Positions 33,885-42,349 of a stretch of 64,000 nt of DNA are shown piece after piece (position 1 is the first letter of the stretch; every line of letters starts with the position of its first letter). The stretch comes from Bog-532 sp963775825 (GTDB lineage Bacteria; Actinomycetota; Actinomycetes; Streptosporangiales; Streptosporangiaceae), in NCBI GenBank assembly GCA_963775825.1, contig CAVZKY010000032.1, forward strand, positions 404,473 to 468,472, read 5' to 3'. Below the pieces are notes generated by a model. It was not told the DNA's origin, did not search any database, and saw only the letters and a program-made list of their open reading frames with translations. A program made the translations under genes and the position numbers.

Positions 33885-35423
33885 ATGGATGGCACCGAGC
33901 TGAGCCCGCGGGTGCGCGCCCTCTGCGACCTCAATGTCGCGGAGGCGCGCGAGGCGGGCGGGCGGCACGAGTACGACGGCAAGGTTCAGGACCTGTCCCC
34001 GCAGGGCGTCCGGCACGGGCTGGCCGCGCTGGCCCTGGCCCGCGAGGCCAGCGGCCCCGGCACGGATCCGCACGACGAGACGCATCTGACCGCGTTCGAG
34101 GCGAACGCCCAGGTCGTCTACGCCGAGCTGGAGCTGCACCGCAGCAATCCGCTCTCGCATCTCAGCGAGATGGATCTTTCCTGCTACGACCGGGACTACG
34201 CGCCGGAGATCGAACGGGACGTGGCCCGCAGGGAGCATCTGCTGGCGTGGCCGGCCGCGGCGGAGCATGCCATCGAGGCCCTAGACCAGCTGAGCAGGCC
34301 CGTGGCCAACTCACTGGTCAGCGCGGTCCGGGGGCTGTCGGCGGGAATCCCGCTGGACACGCCGCCCGCCATCAGGGACGCCGCCCTCGCCGCGCACGCC
34401 CGGCTCACCGGCCACGTGGAGCATGCCGCCGCCATCGGCCCGCCGGACGTCGCCCTGGGCAGTGCCGGGCTGACCGCCCTGCTCAGCAGCGCGGAGGCGA
34501 TGCCGGTTGAGCTGGGCCGGCTCGCGGAACAGGCTGACGCCGAACGCGACCGGCTGCTGGGCCGCCTCGCCGAGGACTGTGCCCGGATCGACGCCGGGCC
34601 CCCGGCCCTGCAGGTCGCGCGGGAACTGGTCCGTGAACACCCCGACAGCGCGGGCGTGATCGAGGCGGCGCGAATCTCGACCCGCCGGGCCATCGAATTC
34701 ACCCGCGAGAAGAACCTGGTGCCCTACAGCGACGGCGAGTGCCTCGTCGGCCCGGCACCGGAATCCCGGCGCTGGGGCGTGGCCATGATGTCGTGGAACG
34801 CCCCGGGTGAGCCCGAGGGGCCGTCGTGGTACTACATCACTCCCCCGGACGAGTCGTGGGCCGAGCGGGAGACCGAGGAGTGGCTGGAGATGTTCAGCGA
34901 CACCACGCTGCCCGGCATCACCGTGCACGAGGTCGCGCCGGGGCATTTCTCGCACGGCCGCGCGCTGCGGCACGCTGCCGGAGACGTACGGCGCACGCTC
35001 CAGTCGTCAGCGTTCATCGAGGGCTGGGCGCATTACGCGGAAGAACTGTGCGTTGAGGAGGGGTTCGGCGGCGACGACCCGCGGTTCGCGATCGGCGTCT
35101 GGCTGGAGGCCCTGGTCCGGGTCACCCGGCTGGCCTGCGCGATCGGGGTGCACACGGCCGGGATGACGGTCGAGGAGGCGGCGCGCCGGTTCGAGGCCGA
35201 CACCCACCTGGCCGGCCCGGCGGCGCTGTCCGAGGCCAGCCGCGCCACGTTCGACCCCACCTACGGCCGCTACACGTGGGGCAAGCTGGAGATCCTCCGG
35301 CTCCGTGAGCGGGCCCGCAAGGGGTGGGGCGCCGGGTTCACCCTGCACCGGTTCCACAGCGCGATGATGAGCCTGGGCGCGCCGCCGCTCGGCCTGCTCG
35401 GCACCGCCGTCGAGCGGGGCTGA
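33885..35423 (+). CDS. DUF885-family putative metallopeptidase
   Basis: The 512-residue protein matches DUF885: N-terminal alpha-helical region, then GITVHEVAPGHFSHGRALRHAAG, which supplies the HExxxxH zinc motif, and SSAFIEGWAHYAEELCVEEG with the Glu ligand region. The C-terminal part reads PTYGRYTWGKLEILRLRERARK. DUF885 proteins are thought to be zinc carboxypeptidase-like. No signal peptide is present. TAACGT lies 7 nt before the ATG without a ribosome binding site, so the mRNA is likely leaderless. Confidence 0.85.
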   Translation: MDGTELSPRVRALCDLNVAEAREAGGRHEYDGKVQDLSPQGVRHGLAALALAREASGPGTDPHDETHLTAFEANAQVVYAELELHRSNPLSHLSEMDLSCYDRDYAPEIERDVARREHLLAWPAAAEHAIEALDQLSRPVANSLVSAVRGLSAGIPLDTPPAIRDAALAAHARLTGHVEHAAAIGPPDVALGSAGLTALLSSAEAMPVELGRLAEQADAERDRLLGRLAEDCARIDAGPPALQVARELVREHPDSAGVIEAARISTRRAIEFTREKNLVPYSDGECLVGPAPESRRWGVAMMSWNAPGEPEGPSWYYITPPDESWAERETEEWLEMFSDTTLPGITVHEVAPGHFSHGRALRHAAGDVRRTLQSSAFIEGWAHYAEELCVEEGFGGDDPRFAIGVWLEALVRVTRLACAIGVHTAGMTVEEAARRFEADTHLAGPAALSEASRATFDPTYGRYTWGKLEILRLRERARKGWGAGFTLHRFHSAMMSLGAPPLGLLGTAVERG

Positions 35424-35436
35424 CGCCCAGGGCTGG

Positions 35437-35533
35437 CTGGCCCGGACGGCTGGCCCGGGGCTGGCCCGGACGGCTGGCCCGGGGCTGGCCCGGACGGCTG
35501 GCCCGGGGCTGGCCCGGACGGCTGGCCCCGGGG
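35437..35533. repeat. Four 24-bp tandem units
   Basis: CTGGCCCGGACGGCTGGCCCGGGG-type units (24 bp) repeat four times starting 14 nt after the DUF885 stop; the last has one extra C. Confidence 0.92.
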
Positions 35534-35611
35534 CTGGCACAGCGCGGCCGGACGGAGGCGCTAACGTGGGGACGTCGGAACGAAAATGACGGCAGGGTAA
35601 GGGCAACGACG

Positions 35612-36106
35612 ATGCTGGTTTCAGGCCGGGCCCGCTCATGGGCCTGGCGCGCGGCGGCCGCGCTCGTGTGCGCGCTGGCCGTGGCGCTGTCCGGGTGCGC
35701 CGGTGTGTCGAGTATGAGGATCGCGGTCGCCAGCGCTTACATCCCCCAGCCGACCTCGCCCGGGACGACCGTCGCCTATCTTGACATCCGCAACAACGCC
35801 ACCCAGCCTGACCAGCTCGTGTCGGTCAGCACGAGCGTGGGCGGGACGGTCGGCTTCCTCGCCCCGGACGGCATGAGCAGCAGCGGCACCATGATCATGA
35901 AGCTGGTGCAGGACATCTCCGTCGCCCCCAACAGCCTGCTGCGGATGAACCCGAACAGCTACCGGCTGCGCATCACCGGGGCGGGCCCGATGCAGGGCGG
36001 CAAGGACGTCATCCTGACGCTGAAGTTCGCCCACGCTGGCATGGTGAACGTGGTCGCCCTCGTCACCAACCCCGCATCCGGCGGCGGCAGCTACTTCCTC
36101 AACTAG
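35612..36106 (+). CDS. PCu(A)C-like lipoprotein lacking the usual copper ligands
   Basis: The 164-residue protein has a lipoprotein signal (lipobox ALSGC, residue 30) and a cupredoxin-like domain of the PCu(A)C/DUF461 type: TVAYLDIRNN, then SLLRMNPNSYRLRITGAGPMQGGKDVILTLKF. Copper-binding members have an H-M-X10-M-X21-H-X-M pattern. Here the expected first HM and the final HLM are replaced, leaving only scattered Met residues. It may have lost copper binding or have another role. The upstream site AAGGGCAACGACG is weak. Confidence 0.72.
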   Translation: MLVSGRARSWAWRAAAALVCALAVALSGCAGVSSMRIAVASAYIPQPTSPGTTVAYLDIRNNATQPDQLVSVSTSVGGTVGFLAPDGMSSSGTMIMKLVQDISVAPNSLLRMNPNSYRLRITGAGPMQGGKDVILTLKFAHAGMVNVVALVTNPASGGGSYFLN

Positions 36107-36132
36107 GGCCCATGGGCACCCGGCGCCCAGGT

Positions 36133-36489
36133 TTACCGGGGCATCTCAGCGACACCTTGGGCCACTGCGCACGGCGCGCACAGCGCTACCTCCACGTCAC
36201 CGCGGGAGCCAGTAGTGAGCCGGCGCGTGATCACCGCGTCTTTATCGCATATCTCCACATCGTCCGGGTGTGACCGGGCGCAGAAGCATTCACAGGCCCG
36301 TCTGGAGCCGACGAGGGTGGTGCGCCAGCTTTCCAGGACCGCGCGAATGGCCGGGTCGCCGGAGAGCTTGTGCAACGCTTCGCTGGTCACGGCCGCTGTC
36401 TGCTCGGCCCACTCGGCCGCGACGGCGACGGTAGCCTCCCAGGCCGCCGCGAGCCGTTGCAGTGGGTTGCTTTCGTTGCTGCTGCTCAT
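36133..36489 (-). CDS. Conserved small Cys-containing protein, function unknown
   Basis: The 119-residue protein has an N-terminal helical part (NPLQRLAAAWEATVAVAAEWAEQTAAV) and a C-terminal part with ACECFCARSHPDDVEICDKDAVITRR and ALCAPCAVAQ. Six cysteines in two clusters suggest metal binding. The ATG at 36489 has AGAAG upstream; a GTG two codons earlier is the alternative. I do not recognise the family. Confidence 0.6.
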   Translation of the reverse strand: MSSSNESNPLQRLAAAWEATVAVAAEWAEQTAAVTSEALHKLSGDPAIRAVLESWRTTLVGSRRACECFCARSHPDDVEICDKDAVITRRLTTGSRGDVEVALCAPCAVAQGVAEMPR

Positions 36490-36533
36490 CGCCACATCTT
36501 CTCACCGTGGGCCGATGGTGACCAGCGGGCCGG

Positions 36534-36688
36534 CTAGCTGCGGTGCAGGGGGTGCGGGAGGGACCAGGCGCGCTCGCCGAGGAGGGCCAGAGCGACCGAG
36601 ACCAGGACGCCGCGCACCACGGTGGCGTCGATCAGCACGGCCGCCGCCGTGCCCACCCCGGCCCTCACGGGCGGGGCATGGTCGGTCA
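36534..36688 (-). pseudogene. MMPL-family transporter C-terminal relic
   Basis: The minus-strand frame ending in TAG at 36534 reads GVGTAAAVLIDATVVRGVLVSVALALLGERAW, which is the last transmembrane helix pair of MMPL/RND-type lipid transporters. No upstream MMPL sequence remains. Confidence 0.6.
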
Positions 36689-36963
36689 AGGGGCGCGGTG
36701 CTGGCCCCGGTCGTGCTGGGCCCGTTCGTATTGGGCCCGGTCGTATTGGGCACTGTGGAATGGCGCACGGGCCGGAGCAGAGCCCTGGCCCGGAGCGGAG
36801 TGGGCCATCAGCACCAGCGAGACGACCAGGATGACGACGCCGGCCGCGGCCAGCGCCCAGGTGGAGCTGAAGTACGACGCGACCTGGGCGAGGGCGCCGA
36901 GCGGGCCGGCCGGGCGGCGGGCACAGGCCTGGCCGGGCGCGGGAGTTGGGCGATGGCGCTCAT
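36686..36963 (-). pseudogene. Small single-helix membrane protein, apparent frameshift
   Basis: From ATG 36963 (GAGGG 9 nt upstream) the frame reads SAIAQLPRPARPVPAARPA. After a one-base shift it continues as GPLGALAQVASYF and a strong transmembrane helix (WALAAAGVVILVVSLVLMAH). It ends with a QYDRA/QYERA/QHDRG five-residue repeat at 36686. The composite looks like a genuine short membrane protein, but the shift is inferred only from hydrophobicity and codon bias. Confidence 0.35.
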
Positions 36964-37240
36964 GGCGGAATCCCTCGTAACGGACGGCCGGGTGGCCGTG
37001 TGCTCTTCACAGTAGGAAGGGGGGCCCGCGAGTTCGATGGGGCTAACCCCCGGTTGCGGCGCGAGGAGTGAACGGCACATCGTGGCCTCCCGGGGTCTTG
37101 GCGGCTGGCGGGCCTGGGGCCTGGTTGAAGGACCTGCTAAGCGGAGCGGACTCATCGCTTTTTCGTGCACCGAAACCGGGACGCAATCCGGTGGCCTGGA
37201 CGTTTCGCACCGCCCGGCGTCACAGGATTTTGGTGACAAA

Positions 37241-37256
37241 CGTCAGGTTGCTGACG
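37241..37256. promoter_or_regulatory. Inverted repeat upstream of DUF1707 gene
   Basis: CGTCAG-GTTG-CTGACG has perfect 6-bp arms and lies 52 nt before the DUF1707 ATG. It could be an operator or a hairpin in the leader. Confidence 0.4.
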
Positions 37257-37308
37257 CCCTACTCAAGACATATCGTGGCTGTTACCCGGTCGGCTCAACG
37301 GAGGCATC

Positions 37309-37842
37309 ATGACTACGGGATCTGACATTCGCGTGGGTGACGCCGACCGCGACGCCACTGCCACGCAGCTGCGTGAGCACTACGCCGCGGGCAGGCTGAC
37401 GCTGGATGAACTGAACGAACGGCTGGAGCAGACCTTCGCGGCCCGCACGGGCGCGGACCTGAACGCGGTCATCCGGGATCTGCCGCCTCTCGGCGGTGCC
37501 TGGCCCCGCGCAGGGGAGCCGGCGGCGGACAGCTCGCTGAGCGCCCCGCTCCTGCGCAGTGACCAGGGGCAGTGGGACCAGGGGCAGGGGGACCAGGACC
37601 AGGGACAGTGGGGGCTGGGCGGCCGCCGGCACGGGTACTCCGTGCTGGGCATGCTGGTCCCGGTGATGCTCGCGATCTGGGCGCTGTTGCTGCTCGGCGG
37701 CGCCTTCGGATTCGGGTTCGGGGGCGGCCGCCCGCTGGCGGTCGTGCTGCTGCTCGCCGTGGTGGGCATGATCCGCCGGATGTTCGGCGGGCGCAGGGGC
37801 TACGGGCGCCCGTACGGCCGCCGCTGCGGCCGACGCTGGTAG
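37309..37842 (+). CDS. DUF1707 membrane protein with C-terminal glycine/arginine tail
   Basis: Residues 6-60 are the DUF1707 (SHOCT-like) domain: IRVGDADRDATATQLREHYAAGRLTLDELNERLEQTFAARTGADL. A Gln/Asp-rich linker (SDQGQWDQGQGDQDQGQW) follows, then two transmembrane helices and a strongly basic tail (RRGYGRPYGRRCGRRW). DUF1707 proteins are common in actinobacteria and are thought to interact with membranes or sensors; the role is unknown. GGAGG lies just before the ATG. A second DUF1707 gene follows 142 nt downstream. Confidence 0.85.
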   Translation: MTTGSDIRVGDADRDATATQLREHYAAGRLTLDELNERLEQTFAARTGADLNAVIRDLPPLGGAWPRAGEPAADSSLSAPLLRSDQGQWDQGQGDQDQGQWGLGGRRHGYSVLGMLVPVMLAIWALLLLGGAFGFGFGGGRPLAVVLLLAVVGMIRRMFGGRRGYGRPYGRRCGRRW

Positions 37843-37984
37843 CGGCGCAGGACAGGCGGGCTCGCCGCGCGGGGCGGGCTCGCCCGTCCGCCGGCCTCGG
37901 CTTCCCCAAGCCGGACGTTACAGACTCAGCCGGCGGACTTATCGTAGAAGGGAACAACCCGGTCCTGGCGAGCATGGGAAACCT

Positions 37985-38338
37985 GTGGCGATTCGAAATG
38001 AAGTCCGCGCCTCCGACGCGGAGCGCGACTCGGCAGCGGATGCGCTGCGCGAACACTTCGTCCAGGGTCGGCTGACGCTGGAGGAGCTACTGGGGCGGCT
38101 GGACACCGCCCTGAACGCACGAATGCGGAGCCAGCTCGACGGCGTGCTGTCCGACCTGCCGTCGCGCCGGGACCGGCCCAGGCCGCCGCGCCCGGCGGTA
38201 CCGGAGTCGGCGGACGTCTTCCCGGCCCGGTTCGCCGCGGTCGCGATCCTCATCATCGTGATGGCCGTCTGGCTCGTGCTCGCCGCCTGGTTCTCCCAGC
38301 GCGGTTACGGATACGGATACGGCTACCCGCCGCGCTAG
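37985..38338 (+). CDS. Second DUF1707 membrane protein
   Basis: The 117-residue protein starts with the same domain (VRASDAERDSAADALREHFVQGRLTLEELLGRLDTAL), then has one strong transmembrane segment (FAAVAILIIVMAVWLVLAAWF) and a GYGYGYGY tail. It is a shorter paralogue of the upstream gene, from local duplication or common ancestry. The GTG start at 37985 has only a weak GGGAAA site. It converges on the clamp paralogue, 3 nt apart. Confidence 0.82.
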   Translation: MAIRNEVRASDAERDSAADALREHFVQGRLTLEELLGRLDTALNARMRSQLDGVLSDLPSRRDRPRPPRPAVPESADVFPARFAAVAILIIVMAVWLVLAAWFSQRGYGYGYGYPPR

Positions 38339-38341
38339 GCG

Positions 38342-39740
38342 CTACTGGCGGCCGGCGGCCCGCAGCGGGACCACCAGGTAGCGGAAGTCCGAGGTCTCTT
38401 CGGGCGCCGTCCCGGCCGTTTCCTCCTCGATCTGGCGAGCCCGAACGCCGGTGATGACGGCGGGCCGGGTGGCCGTGCTGAACCCGATGCGGATGCGCGC
38501 CCCCGCCAGGTCAGCCGCGCTCAGGTCCGGCCCCAGCGCGCCGATTGCGCCAGCTCTGGAGGGATCGTCCGGCGCGGGGCGGGCCGCCGTCGTGTCCGGG
38601 CGCGCGGCCCGGGCCGGCCCGTCGCTGCCCGCCGTGCGCGGCGCGGCCGCAGCGAGGCCGGCCGCCGCGATCCCGTCGAGCAGGAAGTGCGGGCTGAACG
38701 CGATCACGGGCTCGGTCCCGGCAAACTCCGCCCGGACGATCTCACGAGCGCGCGCCCGGCCCTGCGTCTCGGCCTCGATGGTGACCTGGCTGGCCCCGAA
38801 GGACAGCCGGACCGCGCTGCCCCGCTCGGCGACCAGTGACACCCGGCGGACCGCCTCGGTGAACGGGCCCGGCCGGCATGTCCGCCCGGCACGGCAGGTC
38901 AGCGGGGAACCGTGAGCGGTACTTGATGTACTCACCGGCGATGAGCCGCGTGGTCAGCCGCCGGCCGCCAGCCTCAAAGCCGATCATCGCGTCGCCGCCC
39001 CGGGGCGCGGGCGGGCCGCCGGCAGCAGGGCGGACTCCTGCACCGGCATCGTTCGGCGCCGTCGTGACCGGGCCGGAACTGCCGTCCGACCTTAGCCGGA
39101 TCGTCACCTGCTCACCAGGCGCCATGGTCCGTGCGGCGTCGGCCAGCGTCCGCGCCGGGACGAGGAACTCCCCGCTGCGGCCGGGCGGTACCGGGCTCCA
39201 CGGCAGGTCGCGTACGGCCAGCCGGTATCGGTCGGTGGCGACGAGCGTCATGGTTTCGCCGTCGACCTCGATGCTGACGCCTGTGAGCATGGGCAGCGTG
39301 TCGTCACGGCTGGCCGCGGGTGCCACCTGGCCGATGGCCGCCGCCAGCATGCCGCCGTCGACGGTCCCCGCGACCTGCGGTAGCTCCGGCAGGTCGGGGT
39401 ACTCCTCCAGCGGCAGGGTGACCAGCGTGAACGATGCGCTGCCGCAGGTCAGGCCGACCCCCTCCGGGTCGTCGGCGAACTCGACCGGGAGGCTCGGCAG
39501 GCTGCGGGTGATCTCCGCCAGCAGCCGGCCCGGCACGAGCACCGTGCCCGGCTCGGCGACCTCGGCGGCGACCTCGACCCGCGCGGAAACTTCGTAGTCA
39601 AAGCAGGACAGCGTGAGGCCATCCGCGGCGGCCTCCAGCAGCAGCCCGGACAGGACCGGGATGACCGGGCGGGACGGCAGGGCCCGGGAGGCCCAGCCGA
39701 CCGCCTCAGCCAGCACGTCTCGTTCCACCTGGAACTTCAT
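38342..39740 (-). pseudogene. DNA polymerase III beta-clamp paralogue, one frameshift
   Basis: The first two clamp domains are clear (MKFQVERDVLAEAVGWASRALPSRP, then LPMLTGVSIEVDGETMTLVATDRYRLAVRDLPW). The third begins with YRSRFPADLPCRADMPAGP. An extra base near 38865-38873 shifts the frame. The alternative frame continues FTEAVRRVSLVAERGSAVRLSF to FRYLVVPLRAAG at 38342. Two Gly/Ala/Pro-rich insertions are absent from normal clamps, and the usual C-terminal MPMR is replaced. No dnaA or recF is nearby, so this is a second, divergent clamp rather than the replicative one. Confidence 0.85.
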
Positions 39741-39964
39741 CGCCGGTCCCCGGCGCGCGCCGCGGCTCGTTGCTCGTGACGGCAGCGCCCGTTACCGGAG
39801 CGTCGCCGTTGGTTCTTCCTTTCCATGCCCGCATCCTGACACGTGGCCACGACACTCTGGCCGTCTCCCGGCCCGGAAAAACCGGAGATGCGGGGATAAA
39901 AGTTTCACTCTCCGCGAAACCGGTCAAAACGCCTGATCGAAGCCCGGCAGGCAGCAGGCGAGGG

Positions 39965-40225
39965 TCACAGCAGGTCGGCCGGGGCCGAGGCCAGGGTGGC
40001 CTCGATGGCCTTGGCCAGCGCCCGCGCGGACTCCGCGGTGAGCTCCACCGCGACCCGGGCTGACGGGCCCTGGCCCGGGTTGAGGAAATCGATGTTCAGG
40101 CTGTGCTCCGCGGACGCGTGCACCGGGTGGTCGAAGTAGACGCTCGCGTCCGTGAGCCCGAACCAGCCGTCGGCGCCCTTCCCGCTCCCGGCCACCTTGA
40201 TCCGCTCCGTCAGGTACGTGCACAT
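39965..40225 (-). CDS. DUF6295-family small protein
   Basis: The 86-residue protein matches a conserved actinobacterial family: MCTYLTERIKVAGSGKGADGWFGLTDASVYFDHPVHASAEHSLNIDF, then ARVAVELTAESARALAKAI. Function is unknown; neighbours in other genomes often include hydrolases. GGGAGGGA lies 6 nt before the ATG. It follows the dienelactone hydrolase-like gene on the same strand by 19 nt once that gene's frame is corrected, so the two probably form one transcript. Confidence 0.82.
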   Translation of the reverse strand: MCTYLTERIKVAGSGKGADGWFGLTDASVYFDHPVHASAEHSLNIDFLNPGQGPSARVAVELTAESARALAKAIEATLASAPADLL

Positions 40226-40244
40226 GACAGGTCCCTCCCGATCC

Positions 40245-40989
40245 TCAGGCTGACAGGTAACGGCCGAAGAAGTCCCAGATGCGGTTCCAGCCGTCGTTGG
40301 CGGCCTCGGGCCGGTAGGCTCGGCCGGTTCACCGCGAAGAACGCGTGGCCCGCGCCCTCGTAGGTGTGGAACTCATACGTCTTGCCCTGGGCCTTGAGCT
40401 CCTGCTCCAGCTCCTGCACCTGCTCCGGCGACGGGTGGGAATCCTCCGCGCCGAACAGCCCCAGCAGCGGGCAGGACAGGTTCTTGGTCAGGTGTACGAT
40501 CGGGCCGACCTTGAGCGGCATGCCTTCGGGCGGCGTGCCGACCACGAACGCGCCGTAGCAGTCCACGGCCGCGTCCAGCGGCAGGCTGACCGCGGCGAGG
40601 AACGACTGGCGGCCGCCCGAGCAGTAGCCGATCGTGCCCACCTTGCCGTTGGAGTTTTCCAGCGAGCGGAGGAACGTCGCCGCGCCGGCGACGTCGCCCA
40701 CCAGCCGGTCGTCGGGCACGCCGCCGCGGGCGCGCGCGGCCGCCGCGGCGTCGTCCGGGCTCGCCCCGGGGGCCTCGCGGGTGTAGAGGTTCGGGCAGAT
40801 CGCGTTGTAGCCGTTGACCGCGAACGTCCGCGCGATCTCCTTGGTCTGCGGGTCGTAGCCGGGCATGTGGTGGATCACCACCACGCCGCCGAACGGGCCG
40901 GGGCCGAGCGGCCGGGCGTAGTACGCCTCGATCTGCTCCCCGCCGTGCCCGGCGATGCTGATGGTCTCGGCCATCGTGGCGTCGTACAT
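40245..40989 (-). pseudogene. Dienelactone hydrolase-family protein, C-terminal frameshift
   Basis: This alpha/beta hydrolase has VVIHHMPGYDPQTKEIAR, the Cys nucleophile in GTIGYCSGGRQSF, LGLFGAEDSHPSPEQV (Asp) and EGAGHAFFAVNRPS (His). One extra base near 40315-40322 shifts the last 25 codons. The restored frame reads YRPEAANDGWNRIWDFFGRYL and ends at 40245, the normal family end. Without correction the frame runs on over the start of the next gene. The ATG at 40989 has GGAGGG 7 nt upstream. All catalytic residues precede the break, so activity may survive. Confidence 0.83.
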
Positions 40990-41142
40990 GCGCGATCCCT
41001 CCGCGAGATGAGCGGCCCGCCGTTATCGTGTGCCGCTGTATCGTGTGCCGCCCGGTACGTTACGCCCGGCCACGCCGTCGCGACGTGGCAGGGTCATCAC
41101 CGCAGGGGATGCCGTCTGCCAGGGGGACCGGCAGGCCGGGGT

Positions 41143-41225
41143 GACAGACTCTTGGCCATTACCTACATCGCCACCGATGACAGGTACGAGGTAAGATGCC
41201 TTACCGCCGCCCGTCTTGGCAGATC
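41143..41225 (+). pseudogene. Fragment of the aldo/keto reductase 5' end
   Basis: Sequence around 41143-41225 (TYIATDDRYE...CLTAA) matches the region around the start of the intact aldo/keto reductase at 42350, including about 12 nt before its ATG. It ends abruptly after about 25 codons. Confidence 0.6.
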
Positions 41226-41307
41226 GTTAACGCCGTTGTCCGCCGCTTTGCAGAATCGCCAACGTGGACCCGTATGTTGGTGAGACGGCCAGAAGTGCCA
41301 GGCGCTG

Positions 41308-41568
41308 TCAGGTGAGGGGCGTTAGCGGCACACTGGGTAGTGCCTCAATCCGCACGTCGTCGTCCGGCAGCAGCTCGTCCGGGCGCATGCCGCCAGCAGC
41401 AGGTCCGGCAACGGCGGCCAGCACGAACAGTTGCTCCGGGGTCCGGTCGGCACTGGCGTCCGGCAGCAGGCAGTCCCGCGCCGTGTCGCGGATGTCCGCG
41501 TGGCCCAGCGCCCGCGAGGTCAGCACCAGCGTGACGAACGCCTGCCCGATCTTCTCTGCCTCGTTCAT
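41308..41568 (-). CDS. Hypothetical 86-residue protein
   Basis: The frame encodes MNEAEKIGQAFVTLVLTSRALG, then DCLLPDASADRTPEQLFVLAAVAG, and an acidic Asp-rich end (DELLPDDDVRIE). Codon usage is actinobacterial. The ribosome binding site is weak and the start uncertain (a GTG lies eight codons upstream). It lies between two aldo/keto reductase fragments. No family is recognised. Confidence 0.45.
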   Translation of the reverse strand: MNEAEKIGQAFVTLVLTSRALGHADIRDTARDCLLPDASADRTPEQLFVLAAVAGPAAGGMRPDELLPDDDVRIEALPSVPLTPLT

Positions 41569-41830
41569 AACATCCAGTATGTCCCTCACGGGAGACACCG
41601 AGGAGCTAGGATGCCCTCTCCCGAGAACCTGGTCCCAAGGAAACACCCGGGGCATGCTCGCGGGCCAGTAGCGGCCATCCTGGGGACGCGGGCATCACCC
41701 CGCACGGAAATACCTCGCGGCGAAGGACGTCAGGGTCGCAGCACGGGGGCGTTGCGGGAGGCGACGAGCAGCATCATTACCGCCGGTACAGATAGTGCGC
41801 GATAGTCGCGCCGAGGACGCACATGCATCA

Positions 41831-41950
41831 CCCGGCGAAGACGAACCAGAAGGCCCGCTGCTGGGTCGCCGAGGTGGTGGACGTCTCCACGATGGCGAGG
41901 ATCACGCCCCAGACGCCGAGGGCTGCCAGCGGCCAGATGAGAGGACCCAT
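41831..41950 (-). CDS. Possible small membrane protein, interrupted
   Basis: From an ATG at about 41950 the frame reads GPLIWPLAALGVWGVILAIVE, a good transmembrane helix, then SATQQRAFWFVFAG and a TGA. The same frame after the TGA continues CMCVLGATIAHYLYRR, a second helix-like end, so the TGA may be a nonsense mutation. Support is limited. Confidence 0.3.
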
Positions 41951-41987
41951 AGCCCCATCTGGAGGGCGACGCCACTGTTCGGGCCGC

Positions 41988-42056
41988 TCTCTGCGCGCCA
42001 TCCTGCGCCGCGCGTTCGACCTCGACATGACCTACTTCAATCTGGCCAACAACTAA
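41988..42056 (+). pseudogene. Second aldo/keto reductase fragment
   Basis: The frame reads RAILRRAFDLDMTYFNLANN then TAA. It matches RAILRRAFDLGVTHFDLANN of the intact gene (about 42485-42545) with several substitutions. Together with the fragment at 41143 it is the debris of an earlier copy. Confidence 0.65.
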
Positions 42057-42349
42057 GAGGCCGCCTACCAACGTTGCTGGTTGAGGTACTGAAAGGCTCC
42101 CCCGGCGCGCCTCGGGGGACCGGCGAAGGCGGTACCGGGCGTTTCCAGCTCACTGGCTTGCGCGCTGCTGTGCGCCGCGCACCGGGAAGGCCTGGTCGCC
42201 CGGCAGAGGGATTACTTCCGCCCGGACCGGTGGGTGTATCGGCGCGATAGCCGAGGAAGCCGCCTCGCTGATGCAGGCCGCTTAGATCACAAGCTGCCTC
42301 GGTGAAAGGGCAGCCGGCTAGGGCGACTGGCAGTGGCAGACTCCTATCC

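Noticed and set aside
36808..37239. 143-codon minus-strand ORF
   Set aside because: Its upstream part is Pro/Arg/Ser-rich noise. Only the part from 36963 in a shifted frame looks protein-like.
37037..37325. Short plus-strand ORFs before the DUF1707 gene
   Set aside because: Two overlapping frames, no ribosome binding site, and they run over the DUF1707 start.
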